Notes: generated from the sequence alone by a model not told the origin. A stretch of DNA of 64,000 nt from Ramlibacter sp. (GCF_029866045.1 NZ_JARXAB010000021.1:1-64000); one strand, 5' to 3'; shown: positions 20,711 through 30,616, numbered from the stretch's first letter. Made by a program: numbers and translations.

Positions 20711-20728
20711 CGTCAATCTGTATTGACA
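20711..20728. promoter_or_regulatory. PpsR/CrtJ-type palindrome immediately upstream of bchI
   Basis: cGTCAATctgtATTGACa on + strand (TGT-N12-ACG on - strand), one nt from the bchI start codon. Confidence 0.65.
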
Positions 20729-20894
20729 CTGAGTATGTCATATCCCCTGGAATTAAGGAGCACGCCTGAGGTCGGCGGTCTGCCTTGCGCCAATCGAGTC
20801 CCAAAAATGAGGGCGCGCCCTCCACAAGCTTGGCTTGGTGCTGACATGAAGTCCCGGCACGACAACCGGATGGGATCTGTTCAGTTGCGGCCCC

Positions 20895-20965
20895 TACTCA
20901 TCCGGTCCACGGATCAGCACAAAGCCGATCTTCCCAAGCAACCGCTCCGACATCCAAAGGCACGC
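20895..20965 (+). promoter_or_regulatory. Conserved leader of EndoU-like gene 1
   Basis: TACTCATCCGGTCCA (20895-20909) and AAAGGCACGC (20956-20965) are repeated upstream of gene 2 at 23245-23259 and 23287-23296. Confidence 0.55.
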
Positions 20966-20966
20966 C

Positions 20967-22400
20967 ATGCAAACCAGCACCCCCAGGCCGACAAGCCACC
21001 TGAATGCGATCCCCTTACCCTTCGTGCCCTTGGTTGGTTTGCCTGCGGTACCGAATACCCGGGACACCAAGGACACTAAATCCAGCAGCCGTAGCAACGC
21101 CCCCGTCGCTTCCCGGGGCCGTCCGCAGATTGCTGAGGTTGCATTCCAGCGCTGCCTGACGCCCGACTTGAGCCTGGAACAGGCTGCTGATTGGTTGAAA
21201 CCGCTAATAGAACGAGGCGTCGCACTGACACCCGCCTTGGTGCAGAAGCTTCTCCCCAGGGTCAACGGAAGGGATCTGAATGACAAGCTGGCGAAAAAGA
21301 TCATTTATGCCGCCGAGGAACGCTCCACCTCCCCATCCCGGCGCGCGGAGACGACGTACACCGAACAGCTGCCAGCCCCCGCCGCCGATGGTCCAGAGGG
21401 CCGCAGCAGCACGCTGCGGAAGTTTCATGTGGAGCGCCTTGGCGAAAGCAACACCTTCAGCCTGACCACCGCAGAGCGTGACGGTAAAGGAAACCCGACC
21501 ACAAGCCGCAAGACCCTCCTCTCTGACATCCGCGGACCAGCCGCCCTCAAGGCAAACTTCTTCGAGCACCTGGCCCAATTAGATGAGTCGCCCAGGGATG
21601 CCACCGGACACCTGCGCGCCAGTCATGACCGCAACGCCTTCCCACGAACCTGGTCACTCGAAAAGATCGGACGGATCGTCGAGGAAGTGCTGGAAAAGAA
21701 CGAGGGAAACATGCTCAGCGAGGACAGTGAGTGCAGATTCAAACCAATGGCGGTGGTGGAAGGCGGCCTGCCTGTTCGCGTGTTCTATCGATTTTTTCAG
21801 GAAAGGCACGACGCCGCTATCGTGGAAGCGGTAAAGGCGCACGAATTGGTGACGGCGTATCAGGCCAAGATCGACCAGGAGCAGGGCAACGTTGAGAAGG
21901 CCGACAAAGCGTTCCGGAGTTCTGAAAAACACACCAGTGAGCCTCTGCGTAGAGCACGTCAGAGCGCGACGGACAGCCTGAAGAAATTACAGGAAAAGAT
22001 GGCAAACCACGAGGCCAATCTCGCGGCGGCATATGTGAAAGTGCGCGAAGAGAGGCGCTACTACGTCGTCACCGCGTTCATTGAGAACGTGGTCTCTGCC
22101 GGGTCGGTCGAAAACGACCAGGTCGACGAGGCAAATCGTCTGCTCACCGGAATCACCGAAGCGTCGATCAGAGAGTTCATGGCGACCAATTACAAGAAGG
22201 AAAATCTTTGGGTGACCCTGGCGATCGCTGAAACGGTGAACGCAAACGCAGACCGTACATGCCTCACCGCAAGGGATCAGGAAGCCCTGAGCAGAGCCAT
22301 GAGCTTGCTTTGCGTGGGCGAATCCCGCCATCCTAGACACCAACGATTGATTGACGACACACGTCGTCAATTCACGATGCCGGACGGGTGGACCCGTTGA
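20967..22400 (+). CDS. Putative secreted effector/toxin with EndoU-like nuclease motifs (copy 1)
   Basis: 477 aa; Ser/Pro/Thr-rich N-terminus; FFEHLAQ...TGHLRASHDRNAFPRTWSLEKIGR...VVEGG...YYVVTAFI; paralogous to 23302-24866. Confidence 0.75.
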   Translation: MQTSTPRPTSHLNAIPLPFVPLVGLPAVPNTRDTKDTKSSSRSNAPVASRGRPQIAEVAFQRCLTPDLSLEQAADWLKPLIERGVALTPALVQKLLPRVNGRDLNDKLAKKIIYAAEERSTSPSRRAETTYTEQLPAPAADGPEGRSSTLRKFHVERLGESNTFSLTTAERDGKGNPTTSRKTLLSDIRGPAALKANFFEHLAQLDESPRDATGHLRASHDRNAFPRTWSLEKIGRIVEEVLEKNEGNMLSEDSECRFKPMAVVEGGLPVRVFYRFFQERHDAAIVEAVKAHELVTAYQAKIDQEQGNVEKADKAFRSSEKHTSEPLRRARQSATDSLKKLQEKMANHEANLAAAYVKVREERRYYVVTAFIENVVSAGSVENDQVDEANRLLTGITEASIREFMATNYKKENLWVTLAIAETVNANADRTCLTARDQEALSRAMSLLCVGESRHPRHQRLIDDTRRQFTMPDGWTR

Positions 22401-22439
22401 GCAACAGAGAACAACAGCCTTTAAATGGCAGGGCGCCGG

Positions 22440-22886
22440 TCAGTCGATCAGCATCGCCTTCTCTGCTGCAGCAAGCAAGCGATGCCCCTCTGGGCTGAAC
22501 ACCTCTGGGCGGGCAGCGACGCACGTTTGCAGCCCCGACAGGGCCATCCCCCACTCGCCGTGTGCGAGCAAGAGACGCGCCGAATGGCGGTCCTCCCACA
22601 GGAGGTTGCCCTCCTCCAGAACCAGAAATTTCCAGAGTAACTCCGAGGTGTCGTCGCCGCCATCGTCGACGTTTGTTAAATGGTCTAGCCTCGCACTAGC
22701 CGATGCCTCGGCCTTTGAATCGGCGCTTGAACTCCGGCTCTTGACGTCATTCGTCGGGGAGGGTGAGTCCGCCGCAGACGCAGAGGGTGAGTCGCCGGCC
22801 AAAGGCTTCGCGAGGGAGGGGCTGCCGCCGGAAGTCGGCGCGGTGGGCCTGGGCATCGGCTTGAGGCCGGTGACGGGACGAAGCAT
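22440..22886 (-). CDS. Putative MafI-like immunity-type protein (copy 1)
   Basis: 148 aa; SD GGAGAG; C-terminal LLLAHGEWGMALSGLQTCVAARPEVFSPEGHRLLAAAEKAML; paralog of 24850-25485. Confidence 0.65.
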   Translation of the reverse strand: MLRPVTGLKPMPRPTAPTSGGSPSLAKPLAGDSPSASAADSPSPTNDVKSRSSSADSKAEASASARLDHLTNVDDGGDDTSELLWKFLVLEEGNLLWEDRHSARLLLAHGEWGMALSGLQTCVAARPEVFSPEGHRLLAAAEKAMLID

Positions 22887-23100
22887 GAAGGACTCTCCAA
22901 GAGTGACAGGTTGCGACGGCCGTGACTCTAAATCGACATCGGGCTGCCAGTCCGCAAGCGAGGGCGCGAGTCATGCCAAAGTCAGCCGCCTCCGAGGAGG
23001 GCGCGACCGGAGCCGTGGCACTCCCGCGCGAGGGACTCGGCGGCAAGCTACGGTGCGTCACCTTTGATGTCCGTTTGACTTTTTTGTGCTGCCGACATTG

Positions 23101-23215
23101 AACGACGTCCACCGAAGGTTCCTACCTGTCGGCCAGCCTGCGCTCCCAGCGCATTGCCATCCGCGGCGCGCGCACGCACAACCTGCGCAATACGGCCAAT
23201 CTGTCCCCCTGCTGA
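23101..23215 (+). pseudogene. Truncated duplicate of the uvrA 5' end
   Basis: Frame reads [32 protein letters not shown], versus Uvr[32 protein letters not shown]. Confidence 0.85.
23145..23192 (+). repeat. 48 bp direct repeat (left copy)
   Basis: cccagcgcattgccatccgcggcgcgcgcacgcacaacctgcgcaata; matches 25862-25909 with one mismatch. Confidence 0.9.
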
Positions 23216-23301
23216 GCATGAGTGGATCGTCTCGAGAAGCCGGGTACTCATCCGGTCCAACTCAGCCGGATCAGCAGTCCGCAACGAAAGGCACGCGCAC
23301 C

Positions 23302-24866
23302 ATGCTCCTCACTTCGAAGCCCACCTCACCGAGCAGCTCTTCATCGGCTCATCTCACCTCCTCCTCTTCAGCAGCTGCCGCGCTACCGACCGCCTCGGCA
23401 GCCTCCGCTGCCAAAACGAGCAAGCCAAAGGGTAGTGCGAAGAGTTCCGCAACCAATTACTCAGACACGATCGGGCGCCACGTGGAGATCATTAACGGGG
23501 CGCCCTACTTTCTAGCGGCCCTCACCTGCCTGAAGACACCCTACCGTGCAAGTACAGGAAAAGACGCCAAGGCCACCGAAGCCGACAAAAGTGCGCAATT
23601 TCTCAAGAAGGAAAGACATATCAAGCGCCAGGTTCGCGTGCCGTTCGAATTGACCCAGAAAACTCTATCAACCACCCTCAATGACTTTACCCACGGCAAT
23701 ATTGCGCTCGTTACTCCGGAATTCATCAGGGAAAAGCTCAACAGCCTCTTAGACGAGGCGTGCAAGAAAGTAGGAACAGGCTATTACCAGACAGTCATCG
23801 ACGGAAAGGCGATCGATGGGGTTGATCCAAAAGGCACCGCATTTCAGCACATCCGGATGGATCAATTTACGACTGCCGTCAACTTGCATCGACGCAGTCG
23901 AAGCTCGACACCGGATTGGCGAACGCAGGATGTGATTGTTCTCGGGGACACGGCAATTGGACGCTCAACGGATCACTTCGCCGGCGCGAAGGCATCGGCA
24001 GCAACAGGGAAGGGGCCCCAGAAGGACGTCAAAAGCCGGAAAAGCGGCATCGACTTGGGTGCAGAGGCGCCGAAGGACGCATCCACATTGGGCGGTAGGG
24101 CGGAGTTTTTGTTGGGTACGCGGATGATCAGCAGCTCGGGGTATCTGAAGCCTGACTTTTTCAGGCACATCGCCAATGAAGATGGCGCTGCGGGAAAAGC
24201 TGGCACCGGTCACGTGAGGGTTAGCCACGACACCAATGCGTTTCCACGAACATGGTCGCTGGAGAAAATTGGCAGATTTGCTGCACAGGCCTTCGCCGTC
24301 GCCTCCTCACATCCCAGTCAGATCAATGATTACGTGAGTTGGCATAAACCTTTTTGCGCTCGCGTCGAAGGCCTCGACATCTTTACCGTTGTGACTGATT
24401 GCGCCTTCAGCAAATCCGCAGGATCAGAAGGCGCGTCGGCCAAGAAAAAAGAGCAAGGTCCTTCATTGGTCAAAAAAAGGGGGTTGTCATATCGGCTTTC
24501 GTTTCCCGAACCACGTCCTCAAGAGAACGGGAAATCAGGGATCTTCGCGCTGCGGTCAAAAAAATGAACCAACTCACCAGCGAGAAGGCCATCGAACTCT
24601 TCTCCCTAACCAATCGCAAAAGCATCTGGGACGTTTTGAGCACTGCAACCGTTCTTTGCAAACTAAAAGATCGCCTGGGCCTTGACGGGAAGGAAAAGCA
24701 AATCGTTGATGAAATCCAGGCGCTCCTGTCGATTGGCGAGACTCGGCACAAGATTCATCAACAACTCATTGACGACAGGACAAAAGCGATATTGACTGAA
24801 GTGGATGGAGCGGAAAAAGCGGGCGCCTCGAAGGCGGCTGGAACGCAGCTCAAGCAAGCTCATTGA
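23302..24866 (+). pseudogene. Frameshifted EndoU-like effector/toxin paralog (copy 2)
   Basis: Ser-rich N-terminus; FFRHIANEDG...TGHVRVSHDTNAFPRTWSLEKIGR in frame of 23086-24567; homologous C-terminus (VVISAFV...ALLSIGETRHKIHQQLIDD) continues in the -1 frame (24399-24866). Confidence 0.7.
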
Positions 24867-25485
24867 GCACGCAAGCAGCGGCGTCCATCACGCGGGGGCT
24901 CACCCCGGTACCGGATGCCGCTTTCTTTTGGGCGACGCCAGCGATGATGGAGTGCGCGATTCCCCATTCGCCGTAACTGAAGTAGAGCTCGATCGAGCTG
25001 ACGAGTCCGGGCGGAAAAGTGCCGCGCTCGCGAGCGAAAAACTCGTTCAAAACCGTTGCCGCCTGGGTGTACGGACTCTCCGGCCGAGAGACCTCGTCTG
25101 TGGAGGGCGAGGCCATAGGGGCCGCACTTTCGCTTCGCGCGGTGCTACTTTGAGAGGCGGCACGCGGCTTGCGCATGGCCAAGGCCTTGCCATCCGATCT
25201 GGGGCCCTCTTGTCGCCGAGGCTGCGCGTAAGATGCAAGCCTCGGGGCAGGGCGGCCCGAGTCTTGATGCTTGCCGTCCACCCTGCGTGCAACTGGCCGC
25301 GCCAGCGTTGATGCGGCCGAACTGCCGAGGGAACCTGCCTCGGCGCCAGGACTTGTTGCGGAAGGCATGGAAGTTTCGGAAGGTCTTTCCGCCGAGGAGC
25401 CGGGCGAACCGCCAGCTTCAGCCGCTGAAGGCGCGGACGTTCCTGCCGTCGCAGGACGAACGCCGCCCGAATGTGCTCGTAACAT
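24850..25485 (-). CDS. Putative MafI-like immunity-type protein (copy 2) with long Ser/Ala/Pro-rich N-terminus
   Basis: 211 aa; SD GGGAGAC; C-terminal SSIELYFSYGEWGIAHSIIAGVAQKKAASGTGVSPRVMDAAACVLNEL. Confidence 0.65.
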   Translation of the reverse strand: MLRAHSGGVRPATAGTSAPSAAEAGGSPGSSAERPSETSMPSATSPGAEAGSLGSSAASTLARPVARRVDGKHQDSGRPAPRLASYAQPRRQEGPRSDGKALAMRKPRAASQSSTARSESAAPMASPSTDEVSRPESPYTQAATVLNEFFARERGTFPPGLVSSIELYFSYGEWGIAHSIIAGVAQKKAASGTGVSPRVMDAAACVLNELA

Positions 25486-25701
25486 GATGTCTCCCTTGTG
25501 TCGCTCGTGAAGCGGGGGGAGTCTAAGGTGGCTTTTCCACAGAAGAGAGGTGGCAGGCGCCGTGCGTCATCGAAGCGCAAGACCGCTTGCCGCATCAGCC
25601 GTCCACGCGACACACCCAACGCGCAAGCCTCGCAGCGGGTGGCGCGGTGCTGGCCCAGAGCGTGACGAAGGACAAAGTGCAGTTGACCTGCATGGAAAAG
25701 G

Positions 25702-28700
25702 ATGCGGGCGTCTGGGGTGAGGGAAGGGCGGGCCACGCACGACAGCGCCATGCGGCGCTCTCGGCAGAAAAGTCCCGTGCCCTATGATGTCAGGTTGACT
25801 TCTGCACTGCCCACCTTGAACTCCGCCGCCGACGGCCCCTACCTGGCGGCCACCCTGGCCGCCCAGCGCATTGCCATCCGCGGTGCGCGCACGCACAACC
25901 TGCGCAATATCGACCTCGACATTCCGCGCAACCAGCTGGTGGTGATCACCGGGCTGTCGGGCTCGGGCAAGTCGTCTCTGGCGTTTGACACCCTCTATGC
26001 CGAGGGCCAGCGGCGCTATGTGGAGAGCCTGTCGGCCTACGCGCGCCAGTTCCTGCAGCTGATGGACAAGCCCGACGTCGACGTGATCGAAGGGCTGTCG
26101 CCGGCGATCGCCATCGAGCAAAAAGCCACCAGCCACAACCCCCGATCGACCGTGGGCACGGTGACCGAGATCCACGACTACCTGCGCCTGCTGTTCGCCC
26201 GCGCTGGCACGCCCTACTGCCCCAGCCACGGCCTGCCGCTGGCGGCGCAGACCGTCTCGCAGATGGTGGACGCAGTGCTGGCCATGCCGGAAGACACCAA
26301 GCTGATGATCCTGGCCCCGGTGGCGCGCGAGCGCAAAGGCGAGTTCGGGGAGCTGTTCGCCCAGATGCAGGCCCAGGGCTATGTGCGTTTTCGCATCAAC
26401 GGCCAGACGGTGGAGGCCGACGCCTTGCCGGCGCTGAAGAAGAACGTGAAGCACGACGTGGACGTGGTGATTGACCGCATCAAGGTCCGCCCCGACATGC
26501 AACAAAGGCTGGCCGAGAGCTTCGAAGCCGCCCTGCGCCTGGCCGAGGGCCGCGCAATCGCGCTGGAGATGGACGGCGGCAAAGAGCACCTGTTCAACGC
26601 CAAGTTCTCCTGCCCGGTGTGCCAACACTCGATCAGCGAGTTGGAGCCGCGACTGTTCTCCTTCAACTCGCCGGTGGGCGCCTGCCCGTCGTGCGACGGC
26701 CTGGGGCAAACCGAGTTTTTCGATCCCCAGCGGGTGGTGCCCTTCCCCACCCTGTCGCTCGCTTCCGGCGCCATCAAGGGCTGGGACCGGCGCAACCCCT
26801 ACTACTTCCACCTGATCGAGGGCCTGGCCCGGCACTACCGATTCGACGTCGACGCGCCCTTCGAGTCGCTGCCGGAGGCGGTGCGCCAGGTCATCCTCTT
26901 CGGGTCTGGCGAGGAGGAGATCAAGTTTCCCTATGTCATGGGCTCCGGCGAAAACCAGGGCCGCAAGGTGACGAAGAAGCACCCCTTCGAGGGCATCGTG
27001 CCGAACATGACGCGCCGCTACCGCGAGACCGACTCGCCCGCAGTGCGCGAGGAGCTGGGCCGCCTGCGCACACTGCAGCCCTGCCCCGACTGCCAGGGCA
27101 CGCGCCTGCGCAGCGAAGCGCGGCATGTGAAGCTGGGGCATGGCGCGGGCGCGCGCCCCATTTACGAGATCAGCCACCTCACTCTGCGCGAATGCCTGGC
27201 CTACTTTCAGGGCCTGCAACTCGAAGGCGCCAAGGCGGCGATCGCCGACAAAGTGGTGCGTGAAATCGCCTCCCGACTGAAGTTTCTCAACGACGTGGGA
27301 CTCGATTACCTCAGCCTGGACCGCAGCGCCGAGAGCCTCTCTGGCGGCGAGGCCCAGCGCATTCGGCTGGCCAGCCAGATCGGCGCCGGCCTCACCGGCG
27401 TGATGTACGTGCTCGACGAGCCGAGCATCGGCCTGCATCAGCGTGACAACGATCGCCTCATTGGCACCTTGCGCCACCTGCGTGACCTGGGTAACAGCGT
27501 GCTGGTGGTCGAGCATGACGAGGACATGATCCGCGCCGCCGACCATGTCATCGACATGGGCCCGGGCGCCGGCGTGCACGGCGGCCAGGTGATGGCCCAG
27601 GGCACACCGCAGCAGGTGCAGGACAACACCGCCTCCATCACCGGCCATTACCTCTCGGGCACCGAGAAGATCGACGTGCCGGCCAAGCGCCGTGCCTGGC
27701 TGCCGCTCGAGGGCGGCCGCAAGGGCCAGACTCAGCACCTGCGCATCGCCGGCGCGCGCGGCAACAACCTCAAGAACGTCACCGTCGACTTCCCGGTGGG
27801 CCTCCTGACCTGCGTCAGCGGCGTCTCGGGCTCGGGCAAATCCACACTCGTCAACGACACCCTGCTGGCCGCGGCCGCCCACACCCTGCACCGCGCGGGC
27901 AGCGAGCCGGCGGCGCACGACGAGATCGACGGGCTGGAGCATTTCGACAAGGTGATCAGCGTCGACCAGTCACCCATCGGCCGCACCCCGCGCAGCAACC
28001 CGGCCACCTACACCGGCCTCTTCACCCCCATCCGCGAATTGATGGCGGACACCAACCTGGCCAAGGAACGCGGCTACGGCCCCGGGCGCTTCTCCTTCAA
28101 CGTGGCCGGTGGCCGCTGCGAGGCCTGCGAGGGCGATGGGGTGGTGAAGGTCGAAATGCACTTTCTGCCCGACGTCTATGTGTCGTGCGACGTCTGCCGC
28201 GGGCAGCGATACAACCGCGAAACACTGGAAGTCCTTTGGAAGGGCCGGAACATCGCCCAGATCCTGGACATGACGGTGGAGGACGCGCACGCGTTCCTCA
28301 AAGCCGTGCCGGCGATCGCACGCAAGCTGCAAACGCTGCTGGATGTGGGCCTGTCGTATGTGAAGCTGGGTCAGTCGGCTACCACGCTCTCGGGCGGCGA
28401 AGCGCAGCGGGTCAAGCTCTCGCTCGAGCTGTCCAAGCGTGACACCGGCCGCACGCTCTACATCCTCGACGAGCCGACGACCGGGCTGCACTTTGCCGAC
28501 ATTGCGCTCTTGCTCAAGGTGCTGCACCAGCTGCGCGACGCCGGCAACACGGTGGTGGTCATCGAGCACAACCTCGATGTGATCAAGACCGCCGACTGGG
28601 TGATCGACATGGGCCCCGAAGGCGGCGCCGGCGGCGGTATCGTGGTGGCCATCGGCACACCCGAGGACATCGCGGCGCACCCGAAAAGCCACACGGGCCG

Positions 28701-28722
28701 CTACCTCCAACGCCTGTTGTAG
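25702..28722 (+). CDS. uvrA: Excinuclease ABC subunit A (start uncertain)
   Basis: [62 protein letters not shown]; two ABC domains, Zn fingers. Confidence 0.97.
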   Translation: MRASGVREGRATHDSAMRRSRQKSPVPYDVRLTSALPTLNSAADGPYLAATLAAQRIAIRGARTHNLRNIDLDIPRNQLVVITGLSGSGKSSLAFDTLYAEGQRRYVESLSAYARQFLQLMDKPDVDVIEGLSPAIAIEQKATSHNPRSTVGTVTEIHDYLRLLFARAGTPYCPSHGLPLAAQTVSQMVDAVLAMPEDTKLMILAPVARERKGEFGELFAQMQAQGYVRFRINGQTVEADALPALKKNVKHDVDVVIDRIKVRPDMQQRLAESFEAALRLAEGRAIALEMDGGKEHLFNAKFSCPVCQHSISELEPRLFSFNSPVGACPSCDGLGQTEFFDPQRVVPFPTLSLASGAIKGWDRRNPYYFHLIEGLARHYRFDVDAPFESLPEAVRQVILFGSGEEEIKFPYVMGSGENQGRKVTKKHPFEGIVPNMTRRYRETDSPAVREELGRLRTLQPCPDCQGTRLRSEARHVKLGHGAGARPIYEISHLTLRECLAYFQGLQLEGAKAAIADKVVREIASRLKFLNDVGLDYLSLDRSAESLSGGEAQRIRLASQIGAGLTGVMYVLDEPSIGLHQRDNDRLIGTLRHLRDLGNSVLVVEHDEDMIRAADHVIDMGPGAGVHGGQVMAQGTPQQVQDNTASITGHYLSGTEKIDVPAKRRAWLPLEGGRKGQTQHLRIAGARGNNLKNVTVDFPVGLLTCVSGVSGSGKSTLVNDTLLAAAAHTLHRAGSEPAAHDEIDGLEHFDKVISVDQSPIGRTPRSNPATYTGLFTPIRELMADTNLAKERGYGPGRFSFNVAGGRCEACEGDGVVKVEMHFLPDVYVSCDVCRGQRYNRETLEVLWKGRNIAQILDMTVEDAHAFLKAVPAIARKLQTLLDVGLSYVKLGQSATTLSGGEAQRVKLSLELSKRDTGRTLYILDEPTTGLHFADIALLLKVLHQLRDAGNTVVVIEHNLDVIKTADWVIDMGPEGGAGGGIVVAIGTPEDIAAHPKSHTGRYLQRLL
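25862..25909 (+). repeat. 48 bp direct repeat (right copy, inside uvrA)
   Basis: See left copy 23145-23192. Confidence 0.9.
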
Positions 28723-28735
28723 CCTTCGGGCTGCC

Positions 28736-29740
28736 ATGGACTCCCTCTCCCAACTTGCCCTGGGCGCTGCCGTCGGTGTCGCCGTCATGGGGCGGCGCAG
28801 CGCCGTCTGGAAAGCCGCACTCTGGGGCGGTATTGCCGGCACGCTGCCCGATCTGGATGCCCTCATCAACCACGGCGATGCGGTGCGCAACATGGTCCTG
28901 CACCGCGCTCACAGCCACGGCCTGTTCTGGCTGACGTTGGGCGCGCCGATCCTGGCCTGGCTGGCCAGCTGGCTGCATGGCGAGAACGCTCATTTCAAGC
29001 GCTGGTGGCTGGCCTTGTGGCTGGCGCTGGTGACGCATCCACTGCTGGACACCGTCACCGTCTACGGCACCCAACTGGCCCAACCCTTTTCCAGCCACCC
29101 CTACGGCGTTGGCAGCATCTTCATCATCGACCCGCTCTACACCGTGCCCCTGCTGGTGGGCACGGCCGTGGCGTTGGCCCGGCGGCTACACGCCGGCCTG
29201 CACTGGAACCAGATCGGGCTGGCGTTGTCCACCGCCTACCTGGCCTGGAGCGCGCTGGCGCAGGGGCACGTGCAAGGCGTGGTGCAAGAAACGCTGGTGG
29301 CCCAGGGCCGCACCGCCCAGCGGGTGCTGGTGACACCGGCACCGCTCAACACGCTGCTGTGGCGCGTGGTGGTGATGCATGAAGACGGCTACGACGAGGG
29401 CTTTTACTCGCTACTGGATGCCCAGCGGCGCATCCGTTTCGACCGTTTCACCAGCGACCCGGCCCTGTGGCGCGAGCTGCAGCACCTGGAGCCCGTGCAA
29501 CGCATCGCGGCGTTCTCGCAGGGGTTCTACAAGGTGCACGAAGAAGATGGCCGCGCCTTCATCACCGACCTGCGCATGGGGCAAGAGCCGGGCTATGTGT
29601 TTTCGTTCGAGGTGGCGCGGCGAGGGAGCGGGTGGCAGGCGGTGGTGCCGCAAAACAAGGGCGGACGGATGGACATCGGGCGGGGACTGGCGTGGGTGTG
29701 GGCCAGGATGTGGGGCAAGGAAGTGGCGCCTCCGCGCTGA
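28736..29740 (+). CDS. Inner-membrane metal-dependent hydrolase (YdjM-like)
   Basis: MDSLSQLALGAAVGVAVMGRRSAVWKAALWGGIAGTLPDLDALINHGDAV...HRAHSHGLFW. Confidence 0.85.
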   Translation: MDSLSQLALGAAVGVAVMGRRSAVWKAALWGGIAGTLPDLDALINHGDAVRNMVLHRAHSHGLFWLTLGAPILAWLASWLHGENAHFKRWWLALWLALVTHPLLDTVTVYGTQLAQPFSSHPYGVGSIFIIDPLYTVPLLVGTAVALARRLHAGLHWNQIGLALSTAYLAWSALAQGHVQGVVQETLVAQGRTAQRVLVTPAPLNTLLWRVVVMHEDGYDEGFYSLLDAQRRIRFDRFTSDPALWRELQHLEPVQRIAAFSQGFYKVHEEDGRAFITDLRMGQEPGYVFSFEVARRGSGWQAVVPQNKGGRMDIGRGLAWVWARMWGKEVAPPR

Positions 29741-29751
29741 ATGCTGAGCCC

Positions 29752-30576
29752 TCAGCCGCGCGCCGCCTGCAGGAGATCGCGCGTCTTCATTGCCTCACGC
29801 CGAGCGGCGTCGGCGAAATCGTCACCGGAAGACGCATAGAGCACCGCGCGCGAAGAGTTGACCACGATGGGTGCGTCGGCACGCCAGCCGGCCTTGACCG
29901 TGGCCACCGCGTCACCGCCCTGTGCGCCGACACCCGGAATCAGCAAGGGCACGGTGGGCGCAATCTGCCGCACCCGCTCGATCTCGGCCGGATAGGTAGC
30001 ACCCACCACCAAGCCCAGCTGACCGTTGAGGTTCCACGGCCCCTGAGCGAGGCTGGCGATATGTTCGTAGAGAAGCGGCTCGCCGGGCACCGAGGCCAGG
30101 CGCTGGTTCTGCAAATCGTCGCCGCCCGGGTTGGAAGTGCGGCACAGGAGGAAAGCGCCCTTGCCTTCGTATTTCAGGTAAGGCTGCACCGAGTCGAACC
30201 CCATGAAGGGCGAGAGGGTGACTGCGTCAGCGCCATAGCGCTCGAAGGCCTCACGGGCGTACTGCTCGGCGGTGGAGCCGATGTCGCCGCGCTTGGCGTC
30301 CAGAATGACCGGCACCTGCGGGTGCGCGCTGCGCAGATGCGCCATGAGCTTTTCGAGCTGGGCTTCCGCGCGGTGGGCGGCGAAGTAGGCGATTTGCGGC
30401 TTGAAGGCGATGACCAAATCGGCCGTCGCGTCTGCGATGCGGGCGCAGAAGTCAAAAATCTTGCTGGCATCGCCCTTCATCGCGCCCGGAAAGCGGGTGG
30501 GCTCCGGGTCCAGGCCCACGCACAGCATGGAGCCATTGCGCCCCTGGGCGCCCTGCAGCATCTCGATGAACGTCAT
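29752..30576 (-). CDS. pyrF: Orotidine 5'-phosphate decarboxylase
   Basis: [37 protein letters not shown]. Confidence 0.95.
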   Translation of the reverse strand: MTFIEMLQGAQGRNGSMLCVGLDPEPTRFPGAMKGDASKIFDFCARIADATADLVIAFKPQIAYFAAHRAEAQLEKLMAHLRSAHPQVPVILDAKRGDIGSTAEQYAREAFERYGADAVTLSPFMGFDSVQPYLKYEGKGAFLLCRTSNPGGDDLQNQRLASVPGEPLLYEHIASLAQGPWNLNGQLGLVVGATYPAEIERVRQIAPTVPLLIPGVGAQGGDAVATVKAGWRADAPIVVNSSRAVLYASSGDDFADAARREAMKTRDLLQAARG

Positions 30577-30598
30577 GCAGGGATTGTACGAACGGACA

Positions 30599-30616
30599 CC
30601 TGTCCCCGCGGACAGG
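30599..30616 (-). terminator. Perfect hairpin between TctC-like gene and pyrF
   Basis: CCTGTCC-CCGC-GGACAGG; no T tract, so termination is uncertain. Confidence 0.3.

Noticed and set aside
20710-20966. Search for transposase/integrase or tRNA at the island edge
   Set aside because: No recognisable mobile-element gene or tRNA was seen in this interval or inside the island
22747-23112. 121 aa minus-strand ORF over the uvrA fragment
   Set aside because: No coding signature; overlaps the start of the small minus-strand gene and the uvrA remnant
23086-23301. Upstream extension of EndoU-like ORF 2 (MLPTLNDVHRRF...)
   Set aside because: This stretch is out-of-frame reading of the uvrA fragment; the likely start is at 23302 after AAAGGCACGC
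25567-27942. 791 aa ORF on the minus strand
   Set aside because: Antisense to uvrA; low-information His/Ala/Gly-rich translation typical of high-GC shadow ORFs
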